Part shown: in pieces, positions 15,189-22,890 of the stretch
Layout: each line of letters starts with the position of its first letter
Numbering within the stretch: position 1 is the stretch's first letter
From: an uncultured Bacteroidales bacterium
GTDB taxonomy: Bacteria > Bacteroidota > Bacteroidia > Bacteroidales > Bacteroidaceae
Direction of reading: 5' to 3'
Assembly: GCA_902778265.1 (NCBI GenBank)
Contig: CACYXI010000012.1
Coordinates: forward strand, 1-42,375
Length of the DNA: 42,375 nucleotides
The notes under the pieces: model-generated
Seen by the model: only the letters and a program-made list of their open reading frames with translations
Told to the model about the DNA's origin: nothing
Databases searched by the model: none
Made by a program: the position numbers and the translations under genes

Positions 15189-17603
15189 TTAGAACTCAAT
15201 CTTATAGCTTATATTCGGCAAAGACAGGGTGAAGGTGGATTCCTTGAACTCGCCTGTGCGATAGTTGTAGCTATAACCATACTGGCTCTTGGTGCCTGTG
15301 CAGTTGATGTGCTTGATGCTGAACTCGTGCGACAACTTCTTCTTGTTGATGCGGTAGCTGACGGTATAGTGGATGATCAGCATAGGGGCATACTGCTTCG
15401 AGAAACACTCGTCCTCAACGTATTGCACCTCAAAATCTGGGTGTGAGAGTGTCTTCTCCTTATCAACAGGAGTATCTCTGTCGCCTCCCTGGAATGTAGC
15501 CTTGATGTTGACGCTCAGCATGTTGTTCTTGTTGCGTCCAAGCATCCATTCCTTACCACCAAGCACGTTGACGATGTAGTTGCGGTCGAAGAGAGTGTGA
15601 CGCCATTTGCCATCGCCGCCCTTGTACTTACTGCTGAAGAAAGAGCCGTTTGCCATACCGTACCAACCATTCTTCATATAACGTTCAAGGGTGATGTCAA
15701 CACCATAGTTGCGACCCTTACCCTTGTTTACCAATGCCCTGTCGAGGTAGAACTCCTGACGGTTGAGTACGGAATAAGGCTTGCCGTCCTCTACTGGAAC
15801 ATTGAACAGATACTGATAGAAAGGCTCTACCTTCAGGTTCCAATGGTCAGAGAGTTTCCAACCAAAGGTAGCCATGAGGTGATGGCTCTTGGTGAATCCG
15901 AGCTTCTTGTTTACGAGTTCGTCGCTACCTGAATCCGTAGGGTTCCAGTTGTTGCTCTCATCAGCTTTGGTGATCTTGCGTGTGAAATATACGTCGGTCT
16001 TCTCCGCACGACTATGAAGTCCGTAAGCAAATGCGAGGCTTATGTCATCGCTCAGCTTGCGTGACATACTCACACGAGGCTCGAAGGTGGTAGCGCCGTT
16101 GAGCAGAAGATGCTGCACGTTGAATCCTGCGTTGAGCGTGGTCTTTGGGTTGAGTGTGAATGAATGTGCCGTGAAGCCAGAGAAAAGCGTGGTGTTGCCG
16201 TCGTTATCACATACGGTATGTAGAGGACCGTGGAGAACGTATGCCCCTCTTAGATCCACGTTGAATAGCATTTCTGTAACTACGGCACCATACTGAGCCA
16301 GCCAACGGTTGGAATGGCGGTGGGTATATGTAGAGCGTGCCGTGAGGTTGGTAAAGCTTCTCTTCTCGGCGAAGAAAGGCTCTCGTTTTAGGCCATCGGT
16401 GTTGTCGCGTGTGTAAATATCTTCTGGAAGGTCGTAATACGCATCCTGCGTGAACTCATCCTTGCTGTATGTCACGCCTATGCTGCTCTTCAACTGTCCG
16501 TGCTTAATAGGCAGAACGTGTCCTACGCCCATAGCACCCATCCATTGGTCGCTGAACGCATAGCTCTCGTCATATTTCGAATCCCAGTCCTTTGGAGAAC
16601 TCTCGCGATGGAAGTGGTCGAAGAATCCTGTTCCCCATACTGTGAACGTGCCAGCCTTTCGGGTAGGGATGTTGAACTTGAAGTTGAGATCCTGATAGTC
16701 CATCGCCTGTCCCTGCATGTCGATCATCTTCATTCTGCTTGCAAGACCTGTCATTGAGTATCTGTAGTTTACGAGATAGGAAGCACCCGTCTTCTTGCTC
16801 AACGGACCTTCGGAAGCCACGTCGATACCAGCCACACCAATCTGGAAGGCATGTTCGTACTTTTGGTCGTTACCGTTGCGCATCTTCATGTCGAACACAC
16901 CCGAAACGGCATTACCGTATTCTGCTGGGAAGGCAGAGGTGAGGAAGTCGGAGTTACCGATACACATAGCCGAGAGTGAGGAGAAGATACCGCCACCAAG
17001 TACTGAAATGTCAGAGAAATGGTTAGGGTTAGGAATCTCGATGTTCTCAAGTCGCCAAGAGAGTAGGTGAGGGGCATTACCGTGGATAGAGATACCGTTT
17101 GTTGCTCCACTTGTTGCTACTCCGGAGAAAGAGCTTGCCAGTCGGGCTGGGTCGTCGAAACCGCCTGCATATCGGCTTGCCTCCTCTACGCTGAACATAT
17201 GTCCGCCTGTGAGTACCATCTTATTAATAGTGTTCTCCTTTGCGAGGTTAGGGCGGACAACCACGTCTGCGAGGGTTGTCTGGTCTTCCTGAAGTCGGAT
17301 GTCGATATTCGTTTCTTTAGCTGATGTAACGAGCACGTCGCTTAGATCCACGGTTTGGAAACCAACGTAGTTACAACGCACGGTATGACGTCCTACCTTT
17401 ACGTCCTTGATCTGGAACTTGCCGAGGCTATCCGTAACACATGTCTTATCCTTCTGGTTATCCACCTGAATGGTGGCGAAGGGTAGTGGTTCGCGAGTTA
17501 CGGCATCAGTCACGACGCCTCTGATTGTCTGAGTGATCTGCGCATTGGATGCAAAGGCAAATCCCGATAGCGCGATTGTCAAGAATACAATTCTTTTTGC
17601 CAT
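15189..17603 (-). CDS. TonB-dependent outer-membrane receptor with CarboxypepD_reg-like N-domain
   Basis: An 804-aa protein. I start at ATG 17603 (MAKRIVFLTIALSGFAFASNAQ signal peptide); eight upstream in-frame codons come from a G-rich palindrome. Residues about 30-110 form a carboxypeptidase-regulatory-like domain (IRGVVTDAVTREPLPFATI, FQIKDVKVGRHTVRCNYVGF), then a plug (about 115-250, GVATSGATNGISIHGNAPHL, FPAEYGNAVSGVFDMKMRNG) and a barrel ending in KIEF. It is shorter than SusC proteins (about 1000 aa) and no SusD follows, so this is a receptor for an unknown ligand rather than a SusCD pair. Its promoter is well formed and lies just downstream of a four-fold GTGAC operator-like site; a C/G-arm palindrome forms a long hairpin in the 5' leader. 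Confidence 0.9.
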   Translation of the reverse strand: MAKRIVFLTIALSGFAFASNAQITQTIRGVVTDAVTREPLPFATIQVDNQKDKTCVTDSLGKFQIKDVKVGRHTVRCNYVGFQTVDLSDVLVTSAKETNIDIRLQEDQTTLADVVVRPNLAKENTINKMVLTGGHMFSVEEASRYAGGFDDPARLASSFSGVATSGATNGISIHGNAPHLLSWRLENIEIPNPNHFSDISVLGGGIFSSLSAMCIGNSDFLTSAFPAEYGNAVSGVFDMKMRNGNDQKYEHAFQIGVAGIDVASEGPLSKKTGASYLVNYRYSMTGLASRMKMIDMQGQAMDYQDLNFKFNIPTRKAGTFTVWGTGFFDHFHRESSPKDWDSKYDESYAFSDQWMGAMGVGHVLPIKHGQLKSSIGVTYSKDEFTQDAYYDLPEDIYTRDNTDGLKREPFFAEKRSFTNLTARSTYTHRHSNRWLAQYGAVVTEMLFNVDLRGAYVLHGPLHTVCDNDGNTTLFSGFTAHSFTLNPKTTLNAGFNVQHLLLNGATTFEPRVSMSRKLSDDISLAFAYGLHSRAEKTDVYFTRKITKADESNNWNPTDSGSDELVNKKLGFTKSHHLMATFGWKLSDHWNLKVEPFYQYLFNVPVEDGKPYSVLNRQEFYLDRALVNKGKGRNYGVDITLERYMKNGWYGMANGSFFSSKYKGGDGKWRHTLFDRNYIVNVLGGKEWMLGRNKNNMLSVNIKATFQGGDRDTPVDKEKTLSHPDFEVQYVEDECFSKQYAPMLIIHYTVSYRINKKKLSHEFSIKHINCTGTKSQYGYSYNYRTGEFKESTFTLSLPNISYKIEF

Positions 17604-17608
17604 GTTAA

Positions 17609-17690
17609 AAGCCCCCCATCCCCCCAAGGGGGAGTTTTATTATACATTATTACTATATAAAGAGCTCCCCCTTGGGGGGATGGGGGACTT
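17609..17690. repeat. C/G-arm palindrome inside the TonB receptor leader
   Basis: Left arm GCCCCCCATCCCCCCAAGGG, right arm CTCCCCCTTGGGGGGATGGG, nearly perfect over about 27 bp, with a core of about 30 bp (TTATTATACATTATTACTAT). It lies between promoter (17711) and start codon (17603), so the transcript should carry this hairpin 6 nt from the ATG. Confidence 0.85.
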
Positions 17691-17710
17691 CTTTCTTTAT
17701 TTTTCCGCTG

Positions 17711-17742
17711 CAAAGTTACTGCTTCTTTCTAAAACGTGCAAA
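17711..17742 (-). promoter_or_regulatory. Promoter of the TonB receptor
   Basis: Minus strand: TTTG (17742-17739), 20-bp spacer, TAACTTTG (17718-17711). A leader of about 100 nt follows. Confidence 0.75.
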
Positions 17743-17748
17743 AAAAAT

Positions 17749-17793
17749 CGTGACATTATTGTGACCATTTGTTTCAGTCACGCAATTGTCACG
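17749..17793. promoter_or_regulatory. Operator-like site with four GTGAC half-sites
   Basis: GTGAC at 17750 and 17761, then GTCAC at 17777 and 17788. Each pair is a direct repeat exactly 11 bp apart, and the two pairs are inverted around a common centre. It lies 7 bp upstream of the receptor's -33 box, where an activator would bind. The only other example in the window is at 20585-20630. Confidence 0.6.
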
Positions 17794-17802
17794 CGAAATT
17801 TA

Positions 17803-17940
17803 ATTACGAATTACTAATTATTAATTACCTGTTTAGCTTTTATCGCTTAATGTGTTAGCGAAAAAAAGTAATTTGCTAATTCGTATTTTGTAATTAGTAA
17901 TTGTAAATAGGTAATTAGTAATTTGTAATTCGTAATTAAT
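17803..17940. repeat. A/T-arm palindrome (AATTAC heptads)
   Basis: Left TAATTACGAATTACTAATT and CCTGTTTAGC, core TTTTATCGCTTAATGTGTTA then GCGAAAAAAAGTAATTTGC, right arm of TAATTAGTAATTTG units with an extra block GTAAATAGGTAATTAGTAAT. The core matches 12790-12833 and the inverted 15115-15158. Confidence 0.85.
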
Positions 17941-18044
17941 ATAAACCCATTGCACACACTCATAATGGTGTGCGCAAAAATACTTTCCGTAAACCGCAAT
18001 TCGTCGATAAAATTAGCCTTTTCACGATTTTTTTTATTATTTTC

Positions 18045-18076
18045 TTCGGTAATATTGTATTATTTTACTACTTTTG
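18045..18076 (+). promoter_or_regulatory. Probable promoter of the acyl-CoA synthetase gene
   Basis: TACTTTTG at 18069-18076; the -33 position holds TTCG (18045-18048, 20-bp spacer), a poor match to TTTG. The leader of about 120 nt contains an A/T-arm palindrome. Confidence 0.5.
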
Positions 18077-18079
18077 CAG

Positions 18080-18191
18080 TATGGTAATTACGAATTACGA
18101 ATTACGATTACCTGTTTCCTTTGCCGTTTTTTTCGGAATTGAAAAGGAATTTAGGTAAATTAGTAATTTGTCATTAGTAATTAGTAATTGA
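18080..18191. repeat. A/T-arm palindrome (AATTACG heptads)
   Basis: Left GGTAATTACGAATTACGAAT and TACGATTACCTG; core TTTCCTTTGCCGTTTTTTTC; right TTTAGGTAAATTAGTAATTT and TAGTAATTAGTAATTG. It lies in the 5' leader, ending about 11 bp before the ATG. Confidence 0.8.
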
Positions 18192-18201
18192 AAAGAAGAC
18201 A

Positions 18202-19845
18202 ATGCTTGAACAATTTATGAACAAGACGGAGTTCTCATCATACGAGGACTTCATGCAAAACTACAAAATCAACGTACCCGAGGACTTTAATTTCGGATAT
18301 GATGTCATAGACCGATATGCCCAGCAGATGCCGGACAAGGAGGCAATTATCTGGGTGAACGATAAAGGTGAGCACAAAAACATCACCTACCGCGCTTTCA
18401 AGAATATAAGTGACCGTTGCGCCTCCTTCTTCTTGGAAATGGGTATTAAGAAAGGTGACCGCGTGATGCTCATCCTGAAACGAAGGATTGAATGGTGGTA
18501 CACTATGGTGGCGCTCCATAAGCTCGGAGCCGTTGCCATTCCTGCTACCCACATGCTTACCGATAAGGATATCATCTATCGCTGTCACATGGCTGGCATA
18601 GGCTATATCGTGGCTTGTGGTGATCCTAATATCCTATCTAATGTGCAGAAGGCACGCCGCTACTGCCCAACCCTTCGCCATTGCATCTCGATAGGTCCTA
18701 CTATTCCGAACGGATGGTACGACTATTGGCGCGGACTTCAGGAGGCAGAGCCTTTCGAGCTTCCTAAGCGTAATAAGGTGACTGACGATTTCCTGCTCTA
18801 CTTCACCAGCGGAACAACTGGCGAGCCTAAGATGGTGATGCACGATTTCTCTTACCCATTGGCACATATCCTCACCGCCAAGTACTGGCACAACGTACAT
18901 GAGGATTCGCTCCACTTCACCCTTGCCGATACTGGTTGGGGAAAGGCTGTGTGGGGTAAGTTCTACGGACAGATGATTGCGGGTGCTACCGTATTTGTAT
19001 ATGACTATGAGGGGCATTTCAAGCCGGCTGACCTCCTCCGCATAATGCAGGACTATCACATCACGTCATTCTGTGCACCTCCTACCATCTATCGTTTCCT
19101 TATCCATGAGGATCTCAGCGCCTACGACCTCTCCGCCTTACAGTATTGCACCACGGCAGGTGAGGCTCTTAATCCGAACGTGTTCGATGAGTGGCAGCAG
19201 AAGACGGGACTTATGATACGTGAGGCATACGGCCAGACAGAGACCACGCTCGTTGTGGGTACCTATCCTTGGGTGAAGCCGAAGCCGGGAGCTATGGGTG
19301 TAAGGAATCCGCAGTATGACATTGATGTTGTTGATGGCGAGCAGAAGAGCGTTGGCGCTATGGAGCACGGCGAACTCGTTATACATGTGGGCAACAGCAA
19401 GCCTCTCGGACTCTTCAAGGGCTACTATCGTGATCTTGATATGACGAAGGAGAGGATACAGAACGGTCTCTACTATACAGGCGACATCGTTTATCGTGAC
19501 GAGGACGGCTATCTGTGGTTCGTTTCGCGTTCAGACGATGTTATCAAGACGTCAGGCTACCGCGTAGGACCATTTGAGGTGGAGTCAGCACTTATGACTC
19601 ATCCTGCCGTAGTGGAGTGTGCCATTACCGCCGTACCCGATGAGATTCGCGGTCAGATTGTGAAGGCTACCATCGTTCTTTCCGATGAATACAAGCCAAA
19701 GGCTGGCGATGCGTTGGCAAAGGAGTTGCAGAACCACGTGAAGCATGAGACTGCACCTTATAAATATCCGCGCGTGGTAGAGTTCGTTGACGAGCTTCCA
19801 AAGACCATAAGCGGAAAGATACAGAGGTTTAAGTTGAAGAAGTGA
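18202..19845 (+). CDS. AMP-forming acyl-CoA synthetase (acetyl/medium-chain type)
   Basis: A 547-aa cytosolic ANL-superfamily enzyme: acid + ATP + CoA to acyl-CoA + AMP. The P-loop-like A3 motif is LLYFTSGTTGEPKMVMH, followed by AYGQTETT (A5), YYTGDIVYRDEDGYLWFVSR (A7/A8 with the hinge SRSDDVIKTSGYRVGPFEVE) and the C-terminal catalytic Lys in PKTISGKIQR (A10). The length and the ADTGWGKAVWGKFYG segment fit the MACS/acetyl-CoA-synthetase-like group (medium-chain or branched-chain acids) rather than long-chain FadD. The start at 18202 fits; an ATG five codons in (18217) is possible. A likely fermentation or salvage role for short acids is inferred. It is monocistronic, with convergent genes on the right. 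Confidence 0.9.
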   Translation: MLEQFMNKTEFSSYEDFMQNYKINVPEDFNFGYDVIDRYAQQMPDKEAIIWVNDKGEHKNITYRAFKNISDRCASFFLEMGIKKGDRVMLILKRRIEWWYTMVALHKLGAVAIPATHMLTDKDIIYRCHMAGIGYIVACGDPNILSNVQKARRYCPTLRHCISIGPTIPNGWYDYWRGLQEAEPFELPKRNKVTDDFLLYFTSGTTGEPKMVMHDFSYPLAHILTAKYWHNVHEDSLHFTLADTGWGKAVWGKFYGQMIAGATVFVYDYEGHFKPADLLRIMQDYHITSFCAPPTIYRFLIHEDLSAYDLSALQYCTTAGEALNPNVFDEWQQKTGLMIREAYGQTETTLVVGTYPWVKPKPGAMGVRNPQYDIDVVDGEQKSVGAMEHGELVIHVGNSKPLGLFKGYYRDLDMTKERIQNGLYYTGDIVYRDEDGYLWFVSRSDDVIKTSGYRVGPFEVESALMTHPAVVECAITAVPDEIRGQIVKATIVLSDEYKPKAGDALAKELQNHVKHETAPYKYPRVVEFVDELPKTISGKIQRFKLKK

Positions 19846-19865
19846 CCCACAACCAATAACCAACC

Positions 19866-20052
19866 AGACCCACCCCCTTACCCCTCCCATAAAGGGAGGG
19901 GAGTAGTTAGTAATGTTCGCTGAAGATACATAAAAGCACAAATAATAAAAAGACCAATCCAATATATTAAGTGGATTGGTCTTTTTGTTCCCTTGTGATT
20001 AGAAGTACATTCTTACTCCCCTCCCTTTATGGGAGGGGCTGGGGGGGGTGGT
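19866..20052. repeat. C/G-arm palindrome between convergent genes
   Basis: Left arm GACCCACCCCCTTACCCCTC and CCATAAAGGGAGGGGAGTA; right arm ACTCCCCTCCCTTTATGGGA and GGGGCTGGGGGGGGTGG, complementary. It encloses the bidirectional terminator at 19947-19986. Confidence 0.85.
19947..19986. terminator. Bidirectional intrinsic terminator
   Basis: AAAAAGACCAATCCA and TGGATTGGTCTTTTT form a 15-bp perfect stem around a 10-nt loop, with a T-run on both strands. It separates the acyl-CoA synthetase (+) from the pyridoxamine-oxidase-like gene (-). Confidence 0.9.
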
Positions 20053-20054
20053 TC

Positions 20055-20489
20055 TTATAGCTCCACATACTCCTTCCCCTTGAAATTATCCTCAAAGCTC
20101 CAAGTGTGAGCTTTGCCATGCTCCATTCTATAAACCTGAATAAAGTCAAGAACGGCATCCAAGCCTTGCTCTGCTATCCAACCCTGAAGGAACTTGCGTG
20201 AAGGATGATTGATAATCTCTTTCTTGAACTCGATGTCATCCACGAGCTTGAACTCACCCTCAACACGTACCTGATACTTGCCAGTAGAGAAACAACATTC
20301 AGCTTTCGGATTCTGTTGAAGCTGCTTGTGAAGTTCCTTGAACTTACCTGTATGGAATACGATACCATTCTCATCGGCACTATAAAGGAGGATAGCACGC
20401 ACATGTGGCTGTCCGTTCTCACTTGTTGCCAGGTACATCACAGAATTCTGCATCCCGTTGATCAATTCAAAAATCTTTTCTTTTGTCAT
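20055..20489 (-). CDS. Pyridoxamine 5'-phosphate oxidase-like flavin-binding protein
   Basis: A 144-aa split-barrel protein. MTKEKIFELINGMQNSVMYL, then ATSENGQPHVRAI and VFHTGKFKELHKQLQQNPKA, CCFSTGKYQVRVEGEFKLVD, and a C-terminal VYRMEHGKAHTWSFEDNF match the small PNPOx-like family of Bacteroidetes and clostridia. Members bind FMN, F420 or haem; substrates are mostly unknown, and true pyridoxamine oxidase activity is unlikely for this short form. The promoter region upstream carries the second four-fold GTGAC site, so it may share a regulator with the TonB receptor. Confidence 0.85.
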   Translation of the reverse strand: MTKEKIFELINGMQNSVMYLATSENGQPHVRAILLYSADENGIVFHTGKFKELHKQLQQNPKAECCFSTGKYQVRVEGEFKLVDDIEFKKEIINHPSRKFLQGWIAEQGLDAVLDFIQVYRMEHGKAHTWSFEDNFKGKEYVEL

Positions 20490-20574
20490 AGTCTTTGAGA
20501 TTTGAGTTAAGAGTTTAGTGTTTAGAGACAGAACTAAAATCGAGTGCGAAATTATATCATTTTCGCGATATACG

Positions 20575-20582
20575 CAAATATA
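20575..20582 (-). promoter_or_regulatory. Possible -7 box of the PNPOx-like gene
   Basis: The minus strand reads TATATTTG (20582-20575). No TTTG is found 19-21 bp upstream; that position lies inside the GTGAC site, which fits a promoter needing an activator. Confidence 0.45.
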
Positions 20583-20584
20583 TA

Positions 20585-20630
20585 ACGTGACAATGTTGTG
20601 ACACGTCTTTTTGTCACGCGATTGTCACGT
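20585..20630. promoter_or_regulatory. Second operator-like site with four GTGAC half-sites
   Basis: GTGAC at 20587 and 20598, GTCAC at 20613 and 20624; 11-bp phasing within each pair and inverted symmetry, as at 17749. The arms ACGTGACAATGTTGTGACAC and TTGTCACGCGATTGTCACGT are complementary except at about three positions. It sits 2 bp upstream of the -7 box, over the expected -33 region. Confidence 0.6.
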
Positions 20631-20670
20631 ATATGTTTTTTAACGTTAATGATTTTGAGAGAAAATACGA

Positions 20671-21303
20671 TCAATAGAACCTCGCAATCTCCTCCAATGG
20701 GCGATGCTGTGGTTGTGTTGGCTCTTCGGCTCGGTAGCCAAGTGATATGACTGCCATAACGGTTTCTTCGTTTGGAATACTGAGGAGTGAACGGAGCTCC
20801 TTTGCATCACGAAGTCCCATGATAAGGGTATCGAAACCCATAGCGCGAGCTTTGAGAATGAGGTATGCATTGCTTAGGCCATTGTCGTAAGCACCCCATC
20901 CATCACCTATCTCGTTGGTCTGGTTGCCTTGGAAGAAGCCTGACTTGCCACGCTCATAGGTAGAGACGATAACCACAGGTGCACCGGCTATCTTCTCCTT
21001 GTTTGGACCAGTAAGTTCGGCTACAGCCTTAACCTTCTCGGGTGTTATTGCCACGTAGTACTTGGTTGGCTGCTGATTTGCCCATGAAGGTGCTTCTTGG
21101 GTAGATATGAGCAGTTCCTTAACCTGTTCCTGTGTTATGGTCTTGGTTGAATCATAGCTACGTACACTACGGCGAGTCTTTATGACCTCATCGAATGAAG
21201 GTACGGATTTCTCAATTTCGGTTGTATTCTGCTCTGATTGTGAGCAAGAGAATAGCATTGCAAAGATTGATGCGATGCAGAATAGATTTACGATTTTGTT
21301 CAT
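20671..21303 (-). CDS. Nitroreductase-family lipoprotein
   Basis: A 210-aa protein with a lipoprotein signal (FCIASIFAMLFSCSQ, lipid Cys20). The rest is a nitroreductase fold: FDEVIKTRRSVRSYDSTKTI at the FMN-phosphate site, APSWANQQPTKYYVAI, GAYDNGLSNAYLILKARAMG, FDTLIMGLRDAKELRSLLSI and VMAVISLGYRAEEP. Such enzymes use FMN and NAD(P)H to reduce nitro groups or quinones; most are cytosolic, so a membrane-anchored exported form is notable but is seen in Bacteroidetes. It lies in a minus-strand run, between GH43 and the PNPOx-like gene. Confidence 0.85.
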   Translation of the reverse strand: MNKIVNLFCIASIFAMLFSCSQSEQNTTEIEKSVPSFDEVIKTRRSVRSYDSTKTITQEQVKELLISTQEAPSWANQQPTKYYVAITPEKVKAVAELTGPNKEKIAGAPVVIVSTYERGKSGFFQGNQTNEIGDGWGAYDNGLSNAYLILKARAMGFDTLIMGLRDAKELRSLLSIPNEETVMAVISLGYRAEEPTQPQHRPLEEIARFY

Positions 21304-21307
21304 AGTT

Positions 21308-21434
21308 TTTAAAATTATAAATTATAAAATGAAAAGTGAAAAATGAAAAATACAAATTACATTTATCAAGATAAAGGCCATACGTGTATTACTAATCTGT
21401 ATTTTATAATTTTTCACTTTTCATTTTTCATTTA
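21308..21434. repeat. A/T-arm palindrome (TGAAAAA heptads)
   Basis: Outer TATAAAATGAAAAGTGAAAA and its complement TTTTCACTTTTCATTTTTCA; core ATCAAGATAAAGGCCATACG followed by TGTATTACTAATCTGTAT. It lies between two minus-strand genes. Confidence 0.85.
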
Positions 21435-21437
21435 CAT

Positions 21438-22802
21438 TTATTTGCCAACTTTCCACCAGTCAAAGTCGAAGAGTTGTTCATCACCTCCACGGAAGAGGAT
21501 ATAGACATCATGATTGCCGGTTGGCGACTTGGCGATAGTGCTATTGATGATGTTCTTGCTTCCATCCACCTCGATGCGGGCAAATGGCTTTCCGCTCAAG
21601 GCATCGGCATAAAACTCGATAGCACCAGGATTCTTCACGTTAAGTACTTCTGCGCAAATCTCCTTTGCAGCCTCAGAACCGAAATCCACGTTGCGAACCC
21701 TTGTCCAGTCACCATTATGGATTGATGTGACATAATGCTTTGTACCTGCAAGGCGGTCGAGCTTCACGCCCCAGCTCTGTGACATTGTTTCTCCCTCAAC
21801 TGTATTGTAAGGATTAAGACTGCCAACTGGCTGAACACCATCTTTGGTGAACGGAATGAAAGGAATAGAGCCATCGGCATTGAACTTAAACTCCTCAATA
21901 GCCGTTGAGCGCTTGAAACCGCTACCATTAGGCAGAGCACCATTGTGATAGAACATATAGTCCTTGCCCTTGAAATGGATGTTTCCGCCGTGGATGGTGA
22001 AACTGTTCTCTGCCTCGTTCATAATGCGTCCTTTGAAAGTCCAAGGGCCATGAACGGAAGGAGCGGTGGAATATGCCATATACTCGGGAACACCACCGGC
22101 AGGATATACGGCATAGTAGATGCCGTTGCGCTTTGTAACCCAAGGACCTTCCTCATACTGAGTCATTTCACGTTCCTTGCCAATAGACCAGTCCATTTTT
22201 GACTGCAAATCGCCAAAGCTCTTAGGATCAGTATATCCCGGCACTTCTTTATAGCCATTCTTGAACGAAATCATGTCATCGTTCAGCTCGCCGTACCAGA
22301 AGCCCTTGTTTCCCCAGAATAGATATGGCTTGCCGTCATCATCGATAAAGACGGTTGGGTCTATGAAGCCGAAGCCTGTGGCAAGAGGAGCACCGATGGC
22401 ATCGCGCCATGGACCAGTAGGACTATCGGCAACAGCCACGCAGAGAGCATCCTTGCCATCAGCTGTGTTGCAGCATAGATACCAGTACCACTTGCCCTTG
22501 TGCTCAACAGCCTGAGCCGCCCAAGCACGATCGCCTTGTTTTGCCCATTTGAAGGTGGCGGTATTGACCTGTGCACCGAGATACTGCCAGTTTACCATAT
22601 CCTCGGTAGAAAATACGAGCCAGTCTTTCATAAGAAAGTATGTGGCATCATCCTCGTCATGATCAATGAAGAGATATACCTTGTCGCCATGAACGTATGG
22701 GGCAGGGTCGGGAGTGTAGATAGCACTAATGGCTGGATTCTGCGCAAGGCAGTTACTTGCTATTGCAAGTGCAGAGAGAGTTGTAGATAATGATTTCTTC
22801 AT
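21438..22802 (-). CDS. Secreted GH43 glycosidase with C-terminal CBM6-like domain
   Basis: A 454-aa protein. The start is ATG 22802 (MKKSLSTTLSALAIASNCLAQ signal peptide); 11 upstream in-frame codons are leader. The GH43 five-bladed propeller carries its three acids: Asp in IYTPDPAPYV (base), Asp in GFIDPTVFIDDDGKPYLFWG (modulator) and Glu in TQYEEGPWVTKRNGIYY (acid). From about residue 335 a CBM6-type module follows: NPYNTVEGETMSQSWGV, then IEFYADALSGKPFARIEVDG and DVYILFRGG. GH43-CBM6 proteins are usually beta-xylosidases or alpha-L-arabinofuranosidases on arabinoxylan or arabinan; the exact substrate is not readable here. It lies next to DUF362 and the TonB receptor on the same strand. Confidence 0.92.
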   Translation of the reverse strand: MKKSLSTTLSALAIASNCLAQNPAISAIYTPDPAPYVHGDKVYLFIDHDEDDATYFLMKDWLVFSTEDMVNWQYLGAQVNTATFKWAKQGDRAWAAQAVEHKGKWYWYLCCNTADGKDALCVAVADSPTGPWRDAIGAPLATGFGFIDPTVFIDDDGKPYLFWGNKGFWYGELNDDMISFKNGYKEVPGYTDPKSFGDLQSKMDWSIGKEREMTQYEEGPWVTKRNGIYYAVYPAGGVPEYMAYSTAPSVHGPWTFKGRIMNEAENSFTIHGGNIHFKGKDYMFYHNGALPNGSGFKRSTAIEEFKFNADGSIPFIPFTKDGVQPVGSLNPYNTVEGETMSQSWGVKLDRLAGTKHYVTSIHNGDWTRVRNVDFGSEAAKEICAEVLNVKNPGAIEFYADALSGKPFARIEVDGSKNIINSTIAKSPTGNHDVYILFRGGDEQLFDFDWWKVGK

Positions 22803-22825
22803 TTCGTTGTTATTATGGTTGTTTT

Positions 22826-22888
22826 TAGAACGCAAAGACGCTGAGACACAGAGAAAAAACTTTGTGACTTAGCGACTTTGCGTTTGAT
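22826..22888. repeat. Palindrome with AACGCAAAG-type arms
   Basis: Left AACGCAAAGACGCTGAGACA and right TGTGACTTAGCGACTTTGCG. The arms are tandem 8-9 bp units; symmetric mismatches (GACGCTGAGAC against GTCGCTAAGTC) show the arms have drifted. It occupies the gap between DUF362 and GH43. Confidence 0.75.
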
Positions 22889-22890
22889 TA

